Positions 45,329-54,529 of a stretch of DNA of 64,000 bases are shown here, one piece after another. Position 1 is the first letter of the stretch. Each line of letters opens with the position of its first letter. The translations under genes were made by a program, and so were the position numbers. The notes below the pieces were generated by a model that was given only the letters and a program-made list of their open reading frames with translations, was not told the DNA's origin and made no database searches. Source of the stretch: Lonepinella koalarum (lineage in GTDB: Bacteria; Pseudomonadota; Gammaproteobacteria; Enterobacterales; Pasteurellaceae); contig NZ_CP170642.1 of the NCBI RefSeq assembly GCF_042926695.1, positions 1,860,001 through 1,924,000 on the forward strand, written 5' to 3'.

Positions 45329-46510
45329 TTAAAACAAACTTTTAATTGTCAAAATTAGCCAATCCCAAGCACGCCCAAAGATACCGGCTTCACCCACATC
45401 TTTCATCACTTGAAGATTAACCGTCGCAATATCTTTACCGTCTAATTGATAAATTACTTTACCAACGTTTTGTCCTTTCACTAACGGTGCTTCAAGTCCT
45501 TTGCCGTCATATTCAACACGCACTTTTAGATCCGTTTGGCGACCTTTTGGAATGGTGATAAACCCATCTTGTAACACCCCCACAGCGACTTTATTTTCAT
45601 CACCATAATAAACCGATTTTTCTTCGATAGCCTTATCGGCTTGTAAGGTTTTTATGGATTCAAAATTATTAAAACCCCATTGTAATAATTTCTTACTTTC
45701 CACCTCACGACCTTTATACGTCGCTACGCCCATGACCACAGAAATTAACCGCATTTCACTATTATTTATGGCAGAAGCCACTAAATTATAGCCTGCTTGA
45801 TCCGTATGTCCGGTTTTTATACCATCCACATTAATCGTTTTATCCCACAATAAACCATTGCGGTTCGGTTGTTTAATTTTATTAAACGTGAAATCCTTTT
45901 CCGCATAAATTTTATATTCTTCAGGTAAATCACGAATAAGATGCGCACCAATAATCGCCATATCGCGGGCAGATGAATATTGATTTGGATCATCTAAACC
46001 ATGTGGTGTAGTGAAATGGGTATTTTTCAAACCAAACTGTTCCGCATATTGATTCATCATTTCAATAAATTTATCTGTTGAACCAGCCACGTGTTCTGCT
46101 ATGGCAACACAAGCATCGTTGCCCGACACCACAATAATCCCACGATTTAAGTCGGAAACAGAAACCTGTTGATTTAAATTTAAGAACATTTGTGATGAAC
46201 CGGGGAAATTTTTCCCCCATGAACTTTCACCGATAGTCACCGTATCTGTTGAACTAATTTTACCTTGTTTAATCGCATCCCCCACCACATAACTGGTCAT
46301 CATTTTGGTTAATGACGCAGGGTATTGACGTTGATCAGGATTTAAGGTTGCCAACACAGCACCTGAATGATAATCCATTAAAATATAGGTTTGAGCATTA
46401 ATTTGTGGTGGGCTAATACCAAAATCCACATCAGCCACACTAGTAAATGATAAGGATAATAAACTGGCAGCCAATGCTATTTTTGTTTTTTGGGTTAACT
46501 TTTTTAACAT
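45329..46510 (-). CDS. dacA: D-alanyl-D-alanine carboxypeptidase (PBP5-like)
   Basis: 393 residues. Signal peptide ending near SVA (residue 26). Catalytic SLTK (PASLTKMM), SGN (VVSGNDACVA) and KTG (GIKTGHTDQAGY) motifs. A C-terminal amphipathic helix (AWDWLILTIKSLF) probably anchors it to the inner membrane. Removes the terminal D-Ala of peptidoglycan pentapeptides. Confidence 0.97.
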   Translation of the reverse strand: MLKKLTQKTKIALAASLLSLSFTSVADVDFGISPPQINAQTYILMDYHSGAVLATLNPDQRQYPASLTKMMTSYVVGDAIKQGKISSTDTVTIGESSWGKNFPGSSQMFLNLNQQVSVSDLNRGIIVVSGNDACVAIAEHVAGSTDKFIEMMNQYAEQFGLKNTHFTTPHGLDDPNQYSSARDMAIIGAHLIRDLPEEYKIYAEKDFTFNKIKQPNRNGLLWDKTINVDGIKTGHTDQAGYNLVASAINNSEMRLISVVMGVATYKGREVESKKLLQWGFNNFESIKTLQADKAIEEKSVYYGDENKVAVGVLQDGFITIPKGRQTDLKVRVEYDGKGLEAPLVKGQNVGKVIYQLDGKDIATVNLQVMKDVGEAGIFGRAWDWLILTIKSLF

Positions 46511-46529
46511 ACTAATACTCCTTTAATAT

Positions 46530-47018
46530 TTAATTTCGAACTAGGTGTAATTTTTCCACTTTCACATTTGCCACTCCCGACGAAATCATGCCAAGTTGTG
46601 ATGCAGCCGAGCGAGACAAATCAATCACTCTAGATTTGGTGAAAGGTCCACGATCATTAATTCTCACCACTACTTGACGATTATTTTTTAAATTCGTCAC
46701 TAATACATGAGTGCCTATCGGTAATGTCCTATGTGCAGCGGTTAATTTTGTGCTATTGTAAATTTCACCGCTGGCAGTACGATTACCGTGAAATTTTTGG
46801 TGATAATAACTGGCTTTACCGGTTTTTTCATAATGTGCTGATCCAGTAGATATATTGGTATATTTTTTACCATTCACCGTATAAATATTTTTATCATTGA
46901 TCTTTGCGATCTTAGCTAAATTTACTGTAGGCGTGCTTTTTGTCGCTTGCGCAGAAGATGTACAAGAGGTTAAAAAAAACGCTAAACAGATTGCTAATAA
47001 TAGTTTAAATTTATGCAT
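46530..47018 (-). CDS. rlpA: RlpA-like septal lytic transglycosylase lipoprotein, short form
   Basis: 162 residues from the start MHKFKLLLAICLAFFLTSC at 47018 (a longer ATG at 47060 precedes it). The lipobox LTSC gives an outer membrane lipoprotein. The double-psi beta-barrel is present (GKASYYHQKFHGNRTASGEIYN, catalytic ND RGPF-type segment INDRGPFTKSRVIDLS). The protein ends soon after the barrel and has no SPOR domain, unlike the longer E. coli form. Confidence 0.93.
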   Translation of the reverse strand: MHKFKLLLAICLAFFLTSCTSSAQATKSTPTVNLAKIAKINDKNIYTVNGKKYTNISTGSAHYEKTGKASYYHQKFHGNRTASGEIYNSTKLTAAHRTLPIGTHVLVTNLKNNRQVVVRINDRGPFTKSRVIDLSRSAASQLGMISSGVANVKVEKLHLVRN

Positions 47019-47071
47019 AAATCTCTCAATTTTATTAAATACCATTTTATATAGAGTCACTTAAAAGGGAT

Positions 47072-48193
47072 TTAGTTCCCTTCCCCATAAAGAGTTTTCG
47101 TTTTATGAGTATGAATTGACATCACGATGCCAAATCCAGCCATTAATGCAACAAAGGATGTACCGCCATAACTCACCAGTGGTAAAGGCACACCCACAAC
47201 GGGTAAAATGCCACTCACCATGCCAATATTGACGAAAATATACACGAAAAAAATTAAAAAAGTTGCCCCGGTTAAAATACGCCCAAAAGCATTTCTTGCT
47301 TGAGCCCCCATAACCAATCCACGGCTAATAATGAAAAAATAAATGGTCAATAAAATTAACACACCAATTAAACCATATTCTTCACTTAATACCGCAAAAA
47401 TAAAATCCGTATGCGGTTCAGGTAAAAATTCTAACTGAGATTGGGTACCTTCCATCCAGCCTTTGCCCCATATTCCGCCCGAACCAATGGCAATTTTTGA
47501 TTGCAAAATATGATAACCCGCACCTAAAGGATCTTTTTCAGGATCAAACAAGGTTAACACCCTTGTGCGTTGGTAATCATGCATCAAATAAATCCACATA
47601 ATCGGAATAAATGCCGCCAGCCCTAACACCGCAGTTAAAATAATCCACCAGCTCATACCGGCTAAGAATAACACAAAAATACCAGATGCGCTGACTAAAA
47701 TAGCGGTGCCTAAATCTGGTTGAATAGCAACCAATAAGGTGGGAAAAATAATCATCATAAAAGCGACTAAAGTCTCTTTCCAATTAATCGGCTGTTGTCG
47801 ATTTCCCAAGTAAACCGCCACCATCAGCGGAACCGCCAATTTAACGATTTCAGATGGTTGGAATCGAACGACCCCTAAATCTAACCAACGTTGCGCTCCT
47901 TTACTGGTGGTTCCAATTAAATCCACTAATACTAACATAATCACCCCCGCAATATATAAAATAGGCGCAATTTGTTGATAAAATCGTGGGGGAAGCTGTG
48001 CCATAATAAACATCACTACAAAACCTAAAATCACTTGAATGACACGGCTACGAAACATCACTTCACTGCCACCAGACGCACTATAAAGTACTAATAATCC
48101 ATAACCTGAAATCACGAGCAAGCCGATTAATAACCAAAAATCAAGGTGCAGTTTTCCCCATAAGCTAGGAATTAATGATGGTTTCTCATTCAT
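47072..48193 (-). CDS. rodA: Rod-shape SEDS glycosyltransferase RodA
   Basis: 373 residues, about ten membrane segments. SEDS signature segments RWLDLGVVRFQPSEIVKLAVPL and FLPEPHTDFIFAVLSEEYG present. Polymerises glycan for elongation with PBP2; overlaps the PBP2 gene by 4 bp, so translational coupling is likely. Confidence 0.97.
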   Translation of the reverse strand: MNEKPSLIPSLWGKLHLDFWLLIGLLVISGYGLLVLYSASGGSEVMFRSRVIQVILGFVVMFIMAQLPPRFYQQIAPILYIAGVIMLVLVDLIGTTSKGAQRWLDLGVVRFQPSEIVKLAVPLMVAVYLGNRQQPINWKETLVAFMMIIFPTLLVAIQPDLGTAILVSASGIFVLFLAGMSWWIILTAVLGLAAFIPIMWIYLMHDYQRTRVLTLFDPEKDPLGAGYHILQSKIAIGSGGIWGKGWMEGTQSQLEFLPEPHTDFIFAVLSEEYGLIGVLILLTIYFFIISRGLVMGAQARNAFGRILTGATFLIFFVYIFVNIGMVSGILPVVGVPLPLVSYGGTSFVALMAGFGIVMSIHTHKTKTLYGEGN

Positions 48194-50193
48194 TCTGTCA
48201 TCTCTATTTCTGTTGCATTTTGCACCGCACTTTCAGCATTAATACTCGGTTCGGCATTATCAGGTGCAACGGATTGTTGTAGTTGATTAATTCTTGGTAA
48301 ACGTTGTAATAAATAATAATCCATCACTTGACGCACGATGGGTGCCGCATTACTCGAACCGCCACCAGCATTTTCTAAAATCATTGCCACCACTACCTTA
48401 GGATCATCATAAGGTGCATAAGCCATAAACCAAGCATGGTCATGCAAGAATTTTTTTAAATTACGTGCATCATATTTTTGCCCTTCTTTTAAACTAAACA
48501 CCTGAGCTGTGCCCGATTTACCCGCGGCATCATAAGCCGCTCCAGCAAATGCCTTACGACCCGTTCCCGATGCGCCATGAATCACGCCAAACATACCGCG
48601 TTTAGCCGCTGTCCATGCACCTTCTGTCGGCTCCGTAATATCTTCATATAACAGCGGATCTTTATAACGTTCTAGCGATGAACCATTAATTTCTTTCATT
48701 AAGTGTGGCGTATTTACTCGACCATTATTGACTAATACAGCAAGCGCCTTAGCTAATTGTAATGGTGTTGCCGTCCAATAGCCTTGACCAATCCCCACTG
48801 GAATGGTATCACCTATTACCCAAGGTTTTTTATAACGCCGTTGTTTCCATTCACGATCAGGCATAATCGCCGCAGTTTCTTCTTTAATATCTATTCCCGT
48901 CGGCATACCAAAACCAAATTTTTTCATCCACTCGGATAAACGATCAATACCTAATTTATAAGCCACTTGATAAAAATAAGTATCAGAAGATTCAGTAATC
49001 GCTTTTTGCAAATCCGTATTACCATGCCCCGATTTTTTCCAGTCACGGAATTTTTTGGTGCTATTTGGCAACATCCAATAACCTGGATCGAAAACTGTGG
49101 TACCAGAGGTAATCACATTTTCAGTTAACGCTGCTACAGCAATAAAGGGTTTTACCGTAGAAGCCGGCGGGTAAGCTCCCTGTGTTGCGCGACTATATAA
49201 CGGACGATCTTCATCATCTAACAAACGTTTATAATCTGCGCCAGAAATACCGCCTACAAATAAATTATTGTTATAACTCGGACTAGATACCATCGCCAAA
49301 ATACCGCTATCTTTCGGATCTAACACCACCACCGAGCCTTTTTGCTTACCTAACAAATCCATAATAAATTGTTGTAACGGCAAATCAATGGTGAGATGAA
49401 TACTTTTGCCCGCAATCGGTTGTTGCTCGCTCAGTTTACGAATCACTTTACCACGGCTATTAATTTCTACCTGTTCATAACCCGGTTTACCGTGTAATTC
49501 ATCTTCATAATAACGTTCAATCCCCAGTTTACCAATATCCGTGGTGCCGGCATAATTTGCATCTTTTTCTTCTTTCTTTAGTCGTTCCGCATCTTTATCA
49601 TTAATTTTCGACACATAGCCTAAAATATGGGTCATGGCTTCGTCATATAAATAATTCCGCTTAAAATAAGGTCGAATATCCGCACTTGGATAGTTATACT
49701 GATTCACCGCAAAGCGAGCTATTTGTTCTTCATTTAAATTCGGTTTTAAAAGAATCGGCGTATAACGGGTTGAACGACGACGTTCTTTCTTAAATTGTTC
49801 AATATCTTCATCCGTTAATCCCACCACCATGCGTAATTCTGCAAAAGTGCGGTCTAAATCCTCCACTTTTTCTGGCACAATATATAAGCCAAAAAACGTC
49901 AGATTTTCTGCCAATAAGGTACCATTACGGTCATAAATCAAACCACGCGTGGGGGCAACGGGTAATAATTTAATTCGATTACCATTCGAACGTGTTTGAT
50001 ATTTATCAAAATCCACCACTTGCAAATGATATAAATTTGTCAGCAACACGGCAACTAATACTAGCGTACCGATAAAAGCGATCAACGCCCGACGCACAAA
50101 TAAATTGCGTTCTGCCCGATTATCTCGAATCGGTTCGTGGCGTGGTTTAGCAAATAAAGCCGAGAATAATTGAGTTAACCAATGCATAGCCAT
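48190..50193 (-). CDS. mrdA: Penicillin-binding protein 2
   Basis: 667 residues. N-terminal membrane anchor (about residues 34-56), pedestal domain, then transpeptidase domain with nucleophile Ser in YPPASTVKPF, ESSDTYF (SxD) and GKSGTAQ. Cross-links peptidoglycan in the elongasome with RodA. A USS near 48228 lies in the C-terminal tail. Confidence 0.98.
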   Translation of the reverse strand: MAMHWLTQLFSALFAKPRHEPIRDNRAERNLFVRRALIAFIGTLVLVAVLLTNLYHLQVVDFDKYQTRSNGNRIKLLPVAPTRGLIYDRNGTLLAENLTFFGLYIVPEKVEDLDRTFAELRMVVGLTDEDIEQFKKERRRSTRYTPILLKPNLNEEQIARFAVNQYNYPSADIRPYFKRNYLYDEAMTHILGYVSKINDKDAERLKKEEKDANYAGTTDIGKLGIERYYEDELHGKPGYEQVEINSRGKVIRKLSEQQPIAGKSIHLTIDLPLQQFIMDLLGKQKGSVVVLDPKDSGILAMVSSPSYNNNLFVGGISGADYKRLLDDEDRPLYSRATQGAYPPASTVKPFIAVAALTENVITSGTTVFDPGYWMLPNSTKKFRDWKKSGHGNTDLQKAITESSDTYFYQVAYKLGIDRLSEWMKKFGFGMPTGIDIKEETAAIMPDREWKQRRYKKPWVIGDTIPVGIGQGYWTATPLQLAKALAVLVNNGRVNTPHLMKEINGSSLERYKDPLLYEDITEPTEGAWTAAKRGMFGVIHGASGTGRKAFAGAAYDAAGKSGTAQVFSLKEGQKYDARNLKKFLHDHAWFMAYAPYDDPKVVVAMILENAGGGSSNAAPIVRQVMDYYLLQRLPRINQLQQSVAPDNAEPSINAESAVQNATEIEMTE

Positions 50194-50661
50194 TTATTCA
50201 CGATGATAGAGATGATGAGTGGTTAATGACCAAGCCCGATACAGGCTTTCAGCCACGACGACTCGCACCAAAGGATGAGGTAATGTCAATGACGACAATG
50301 ACCAACTTTGTTCAGCAAGTGCTTTACATTCCGGCGATAACCCCTCTGGACCACCGATCAACAGGCAAATATCTCGTCCGTCATTTTTCCAATTCTCTAA
50401 TTGCGCGGCTAATTGCGATGTGGTCCAAGATTTGCCCGGAATATCCAAAGTGACAATTTTTCCTTTACCACAAGCTGCTAACATTGCCTTACCTTCTTGC
50501 TCTAAAATACGCTTAATATCCGCATTCTTACCACGCTTTCCGGCAGGCACTTCGACCAATTCAAATGGCATATCCTTAGGAAAACGGCGTTGATATTCTT
50601 CAAAGCCTATTTTGACCCAATCTGGCATTTTTGTGCCAACAGCAATCAGTTGTATTTTCAT
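50194..50661 (-). CDS. rlmH: 23S rRNA pseudouridine-1915 N3-methyltransferase RlmH
   Basis: 155 residues from the ATG at 50661 (MKIQLIAVGTKMPDW), the standard family length; an in-frame ATG at 50751 lies within rsfS and is rejected. SPOUT fold with the knot segment LLIGGPEGLSPE and C-terminal SLTLPHPLVRVVVAESLYRAW. Follows rsfS by 28 bp. Confidence 0.97.
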   Translation of the reverse strand: MKIQLIAVGTKMPDWVKIGFEEYQRRFPKDMPFELVEVPAGKRGKNADIKRILEQEGKAMLAACGKGKIVTLDIPGKSWTTSQLAAQLENWKNDGRDICLLIGGPEGLSPECKALAEQSWSLSSLTLPHPLVRVVVAESLYRAWSLTTHHLYHRE

Positions 50662-50689
50662 AAAAGTGCGGTCAATTTTTGCTAACTTT

Positions 50690-50998
50690 TTAAGCCCAAA
50701 GTTTCTCAAGTTGATAAAGCCCACGGCTATCTGCTTGCATAATATGCACAATAGCTTGTCCGAAATCGACGACTACCCAGTCTGCGGTCGCTTTACCTTC
50801 TTCACCAAAACTCTCAAAACCAGCTTGTTTAGTTTCGTCAATGAGTTTTTGGGCTAAAGATGCTACGTGACGACCTGAAGTTCCGGTGCAAATAATCATA
50901 TCGTCGGTAATCGATGATTTCTTTCTCACATCAATCATTTGAATATCAGTCGCTTTTAAATCATCTAATTTATTAATTAAAAAATCCGTTAATTTCAT
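50690..50998 (-). CDS. rsfS: Ribosome silencing factor RsfS
   Basis: 102 residues, Iojap family: DIQMIDVRKKSSITDDMIICTGTSGRHVASLAQKL and the WVVVDFGQAIVHIM motif. Binds uL14 of the large subunit and blocks subunit joining when nutrients are scarce. Typical neighbour of rlmH. Confidence 0.96.
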   Translation of the reverse strand: MKLTDFLINKLDDLKATDIQMIDVRKKSSITDDMIICTGTSGRHVASLAQKLIDETKQAGFESFGEEGKATADWVVVDFGQAIVHIMQADSRGLYQLEKLWA

Positions 50999-51065
50999 GA
51001 TATATATTGTCCAGTTATATTAAAATGATAAATTTTAACACAGGATTGACAGGATAGGAAATGTT

Positions 51066-51142
51066 TGGTGCCCCCTACCGGACTTGAACCAGTGACCAAG
51101 CGATTATGAGTCGCCTGCTCTAACCGACTGAGCTAAGGGGGC
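51066..51142 (-). tRNA. ileX: tRNA-Ile2 (CAT anticodon)
   Basis: A 77-nt cloverleaf including an encoded CCA: acceptor GCCCCCT/AGGGGGC, anticodon stem-loop GGCGACTCATAATCGCT with loop CTCATAA, and a GGTTCAAGTCC T-arm. Closely resembles E. coli ileX/ileY tRNA. The CAT anticodon would be converted by TilS to lysidine to read AUA, so this is Ile2 rather than Met. Confidence 0.93.
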
Positions 51143-51334
51143 ATGGTTATTAGTTGAATATTGTAAAGTGCGGTGATTATATGCAAAACTGTGATATAAG
51201 TCTAGTTTTTCAAAAATATTCTGTACTATTTGCAGAATTTTTAGCAATTTTATAAATGATTGTAGTATGATTTCCGTCATATACCCAAAACGCGGTAAAA
51301 AATAGTCATTTTTATCTTCTTAAGGAGAACCATA

Positions 51335-51805
51335 ATGTTTATTGGCAATTTAACTAACCTAGATTATGCTCGTGGCTTACCAAAAGTTATCATCGATGTA
51401 TGCGAACATTTAAAAACCTTGAATTTGGCGGAATTAGAAAATGGTCGCCACGATTTAACGGACGACATTTATATGAACGTGATGTCGCCAGAAACAGGTG
51501 CATCAGATAGCAAAAAGGTGGAATTACACCATGATTACATTGATGTGCAACTGTTAATTGAAGGCGCAGAAAATATTGAATATGGTATTGCTACACCGGA
51601 TCTATCCTTGTATGAAGAATACCATGCTGATGACGATTATCAGCTAACCGCGAGTGAATTCGCTGACAAAAACACTATTCTGATGCGTCCCAATATGTTT
51701 GTTGTTTTCTTACCTTACGAACCGCATAAACCTTGCGTAAATGTTGATGGTAAAGTGGCTAAATTAAAAAAACTCGTGGTCAAAGTGCCGGTTAAATTAC
51801 TTTAA
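51335..51805 (+). CDS. YhcH/YjgK/YiaL-family protein
   Basis: 156 residues, cupin-like DUF386 family. HHDYIDVQLLIEGAENIEY and MFVVFLPYEPHKPC provide the conserved His/Glu metal-type residues. Relatives include NanQ/EbgC-like sugar anomerases or isomerases, but the exact role here is unknown. Stands alone after a 190-bp gap with AGGAG before the ATG, and precedes mltF by 8 bp. Confidence 0.9.
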   Translation: MFIGNLTNLDYARGLPKVIIDVCEHLKTLNLAELENGRHDLTDDIYMNVMSPETGASDSKKVELHHDYIDVQLLIEGAENIEYGIATPDLSLYEEYHADDDYQLTASEFADKNTILMRPNMFVVFLPYEPHKPCVNVDGKVAKLKKLVVKVPVKLL

Positions 51806-51813
51806 TATTTTAA

Positions 51814-53241
51814 ATGAAAGGATTATTCTTACGTATTGTAGCGAGTATCGCATTATTGTTGTGGGCAATCGATATGGTTTTCCCTTGGCAACAAATAATG
51901 CGATCCGAAGCCAATCATTATATGGATATTCAGAAAAATAAAACCTTGGTGGTTGGCACCGTCAACAATCCGGTTTCTTATTTTATTGATGGTAATGGTC
52001 AAAGTGGTTTAGAGTATGAATTAAGTAAAGCCTTTGCGGATTATCTCGGGGTAGAATTAGAAATAAAACCTTTGGAAAATAGTGTTGCACTATTTGATGC
52101 ATTAAGTAAACATGAAATTAATATTGCAGCCGCTAATTTGTTGTATCAACCCCAAAAAGTAGATACTTTTCAGCTAGGTCCATCCTATTATTCCGCCTCT
52201 TGGCAACTGGTTTATCGCAAAGGGCAACCTCGTCCGAATTCATTAAATCAATTAAAAGGCTCGTTAGTGATTGCCAGCGGATCAGAATTAGATAATATTT
52301 TACAAGAAAAGCAAGCCAGCAATCCCAAATTAACGTGGTCAGTGAGTAAGAAAGAAAATCAAGAAGAATTATTGTTACAAGTTGCAGATGGCAAAATTGC
52401 TTATACGATTGCTAATTCTATTGATGTGTCTGCCATTCAGCAAGTGAAACCCGAAATTGCGGTGGCATTTGATGTGACCGATGAATCCACAGTGCATTGG
52501 TATTTGCCGAACAGCTCTTATAATGAATTACAGGCTGCCCTGTTAGATTTTATGAACGGTGCGATTGAAAATGGTTTAATTGCGCGTATTGAAGAAAAAT
52601 ATTTTAATCACTTTACTAAATTTGATTATGCAGATATGCGTTCTTATACCAATGCGATTGAAAATATTTTACCTAAATACACCGCACTTTTTGAGAAATA
52701 TAAGGGAGATTTAGACTGGCGACTACTTGCTGCCATCGCTTATCAAGAATCTCATTGGGATAAAGATGCTACATCGCCTACTGGCGTGCGTGGCATCATG
52801 ATGCTAACCAAAGCCACAGCGGAACGCATGAAAATTATCGATCGAACCGATCCCGAACAGAGCATTAAAGCCGGTTCAGAATATTTACATTGGCTCATTT
52901 CACAAGTACCAGATAGTATTCCGCAAGAAGATCGTATCTGGTATGCTTTAATAGGCTATAATATGGGGTTAGGTCACTTGCTTGATGTTCGCCGTTTAAC
53001 TAAAAATCTAGGTGGCGATCCCGATAAGTGGTCTGATGTGAAAAATAATCTACCGCTACTCGCCGAAAAACGTTATTACAGTAATTTAAAATATGGTTAT
53101 GCGCGTGGCTATGAAGCCTTTCAATATGTAGAAAATATCCGTCGTTATATGAATAGTATTATCAATTACCATCGCGTACAAGAAAATCAAAATAATGAAA
53201 ATCAACCAACCGAACAGGTTGACCCACTAGAAAAGGAATAA
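51814..53241 (+). CDS. mltF: Membrane-bound lytic murein transglycosylase F
   Basis: 475 residues. N-terminal membrane/signal segment, a type-3 periplasmic solute-binding module (residues about 45-265), then an SLT lytic domain with catalytic Glu in QESHWDKDATSPTGVRGIMML (about residue 314). Cleaves glycan strands to 1,6-anhydro ends. A USS lies at about 52680. No lipobox is obvious. Confidence 0.95.
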   Translation: MKGLFLRIVASIALLLWAIDMVFPWQQIMRSEANHYMDIQKNKTLVVGTVNNPVSYFIDGNGQSGLEYELSKAFADYLGVELEIKPLENSVALFDALSKHEINIAAANLLYQPQKVDTFQLGPSYYSASWQLVYRKGQPRPNSLNQLKGSLVIASGSELDNILQEKQASNPKLTWSVSKKENQEELLLQVADGKIAYTIANSIDVSAIQQVKPEIAVAFDVTDESTVHWYLPNSSYNELQAALLDFMNGAIENGLIARIEEKYFNHFTKFDYADMRSYTNAIENILPKYTALFEKYKGDLDWRLLAAIAYQESHWDKDATSPTGVRGIMMLTKATAERMKIIDRTDPEQSIKAGSEYLHWLISQVPDSIPQEDRIWYALIGYNMGLGHLLDVRRLTKNLGGDPDKWSDVKNNLPLLAEKRYYSNLKYGYARGYEAFQYVENIRRYMNSIINYHRVQENQNNENQPTEQVDPLEKE

Positions 53242-53243
53242 TT

Positions 53244-53396
53244 ATGGCAGTAAAACGTAAATCACACTTAAAAAAAACCAATAAATCCTTCGCCGAACAA
53301 ATTCGCAGAACGGCACGTATTCGACGTTTAAGATTGTCAAAACATCACATTGCAATGCGTCATGCGTTGGTTTTTCATTCGCAACAAGAAAGTTAA
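53244..53396 (+). CDS. Small basic protein, function unknown
   Basis: A 50-residue ORF beginning ATG 2 bp after the mltF stop, with AAAGGAAT as ribosome site. About a third of the residues are Lys/Arg/His (an RRTARIRRLRLSKHH core); predicted to be helical and nucleic-acid-binding. I recognise no family. It ends just before a hairpin (53404-53435), so it could be co-transcribed with mltF. Likely real, but only from position, ribosome site and composition. Confidence 0.55.
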   Translation: MAVKRKSHLKKTNKSFAEQIRRTARIRRLRLSKHHIAMRHALVFHSQQES

Positions 53397-53403
53397 TTCT
53401 TTT

Positions 53404-53440
53404 CACCGCAGTTTAAATACAATGAAAGTGCGGTGTTTTT
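53404..53440 (+). terminator. Terminator after mltF and the small basic ORF
   Basis: CACCGCA (53404-53410) pairs with TGCGGTG (53429-53435), followed by TTTTT. The 3' arm carries a USS. Confidence 0.65.
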
Positions 53441-53455
53441 CTACTCATTTTCTAC

Positions 53456-53483
53456 TTGAATTCCCCTAATATTGCTGTATAAT
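53456..53483 (+). promoter_or_regulatory. rpsF operon promoter
   Basis: TTGAAT (53456-53461), 16-bp spacer, TATAAT (53478-53483). It lies about 97 bp before the rpsF start. Confidence 0.75.
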
Positions 53484-53489
53484 CTGCCC

Positions 53490-53580
53490 CCTACAGTCGT
53501 ATCCTATTTTCGTTCCTTGCTTCCGCAAGATTGGCGACTGGTCTTACAGTCGGAGGCTGATTAACCCGTAAGGAGCAGTA
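53490..53580 (+). promoter_or_regulatory. rpsF 5' leader, possible S6:S18 autoregulatory element
   Basis: The 90-nt leader can fold: CAGTCG (about 53494) with CGACTG (about 53535) enclosing a CTTGC-TTCC-GCAAG hairpin that exposes a CCG. rpsF leaders of many bacteria bind an S6:S18 complex through a CCG-containing motif; this is proposed by position and fold only. Confidence 0.4.
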
Positions 53581-53961
53581 ATGCGTCACTACGAAATCGT
53601 TTTTTTGGTTCATCCGGACCAAAGCGAACAAGTACCAGGTATGATTGAACGCTACACAGGTTCTGTCACAGAAGCTGGCGGTCAAGTTCATCGCCTTGAA
53701 GATTGGGGTCGTCGCCAATTGGCTTACCCAATCAACAAATTACACAAAGCACATTATGTGTTATTGAATGTAGAAGCGCCTCAAGAAGTCATCGACGAGC
53801 TAGAAACCACATTCCGTTACAACGATGCAATTCTTCGTAACGTAATTATTCGTACTCAGCACGCCGTAACAGAAGCGTCCCCAATGGTTAAAGCCAAAGA
53901 CGATCGCCGTCCAGCTTTAGCTGAAGTTGAAACCAACGATTTTGAGGATGCTGAGGAGTAA
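53581..53961 (+). CDS. rpsF: Ribosomal protein bS6
   Basis: 126 residues; MRHYEIVFLVHPDQSEQVPGMIERY and the YVLLNVEAP region are typical. The acidic C-terminal tail (EVETNDFEDAEE) is where Glu residues are added in some species. First gene of rpsF-priB-rpsR-rplI. Confidence 0.98.
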   Translation: MRHYEIVFLVHPDQSEQVPGMIERYTGSVTEAGGQVHRLEDWGRRQLAYPINKLHKAHYVLLNVEAPQEVIDELETTFRYNDAILRNVIIRTQHAVTEASPMVKAKDDRRPALAEVETNDFEDAEE

Positions 53962-53962
53962 G

Positions 53963-54274
53963 TTGAACATTGCTAATCGTTTATCGTTAATCGGCATTGT
54001 CGCTGATTTACCCAAACGATCGAAAAGCCCAAATGGTATTGAACATTGTCGATTTTATTTAGAACATCGTTCCGAACAAATCGAAGTTGGACTCAAGCGT
54101 CAAGCTTGGTGCAAAATGCCAATCCAAATCAGTGGCGCTCAATTAATTCAACTCACTCAAAGCATTACGGTCGGTAGCCAATTATTGGTAGTGGGCTTTT
54201 TGAGTACCCATAAGCAAGCCAATGGCTTGAACCAATTAGTATTGCATGCCGAGCAAATCGAATTTATAGATTAG
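53963..54274 (+). CDS. priB: Primosomal replication protein PriB
   Basis: 103 residues if started at TTG 53963 (MNIANRLSLIG), which sits one base after the rpsF stop with GAGGAG at 53952-53957. This matches E. coli PriB length and start region better than the ATG at 53927 inside rpsF. OB-fold with HCRFYLEHRSEQ and RQAWCKMPIQISG. Helps PriA restart stalled forks. Conserved place in the S6 operon. Confidence 0.94.
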   Translation: MNIANRLSLIGIVADLPKRSKSPNGIEHCRFYLEHRSEQIEVGLKRQAWCKMPIQISGAQLIQLTQSITVGSQLLVVGFLSTHKQANGLNQLVLHAEQIEFID

Positions 54275-54286
54275 GAGAAGAGCCAA

Positions 54287-54514
54287 ATGGCACGTTATTT
54301 CCGTCGTCGTAAGTTCTGCCGTTTCACCGCGGAAAATGTTGTAGAAATTGATTACAAAGATATTGCGACATTAAAGAACTATATCACAGAGAGCGGCAAA
54401 ATTGTCCCAAGCCGTATTACCGGTACTCGTGCGAAGTATCAACGTCAACTAGCTCGTGCAATCAAACGTGCGCGTTATTTAGCGTTACTTCCATACACTG
54501 ACAATCATCAGTAA
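54287..54514 (+). CDS. rpsR: Ribosomal protein bS18
   Basis: 75 residues, MARYFRRRKFCRF start and the conserved IDYKDIATLKNYITESGKI segment. Pairs with bS6 in the 30S platform. GGAG ribosome site 13 bp after priB. Confidence 0.99.
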   Translation: MARYFRRRKFCRFTAENVVEIDYKDIATLKNYITESGKIVPSRITGTRAKYQRQLARAIKRARYLALLPYTDNHQ

Positions 54515-54529
54515 TTAAGGAGAACGGTA

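Noticed and set aside
50662..50751. Longer rlmH start (ATG at 50751)
   Set aside because: It would overlap rsfS and add 30 residues absent from the standard 155-residue family.
51066..51142. tRNA-Met, because the anticodon is CAT
   Set aside because: The body of the molecule matches Ile2 (ileX/ileY) tRNA from E. coli far better.
53491..53718. Minus-strand reading frame across the rpsF start
   Set aside because: It overlaps the rpsF leader and gene and shows no ribosome site or family.
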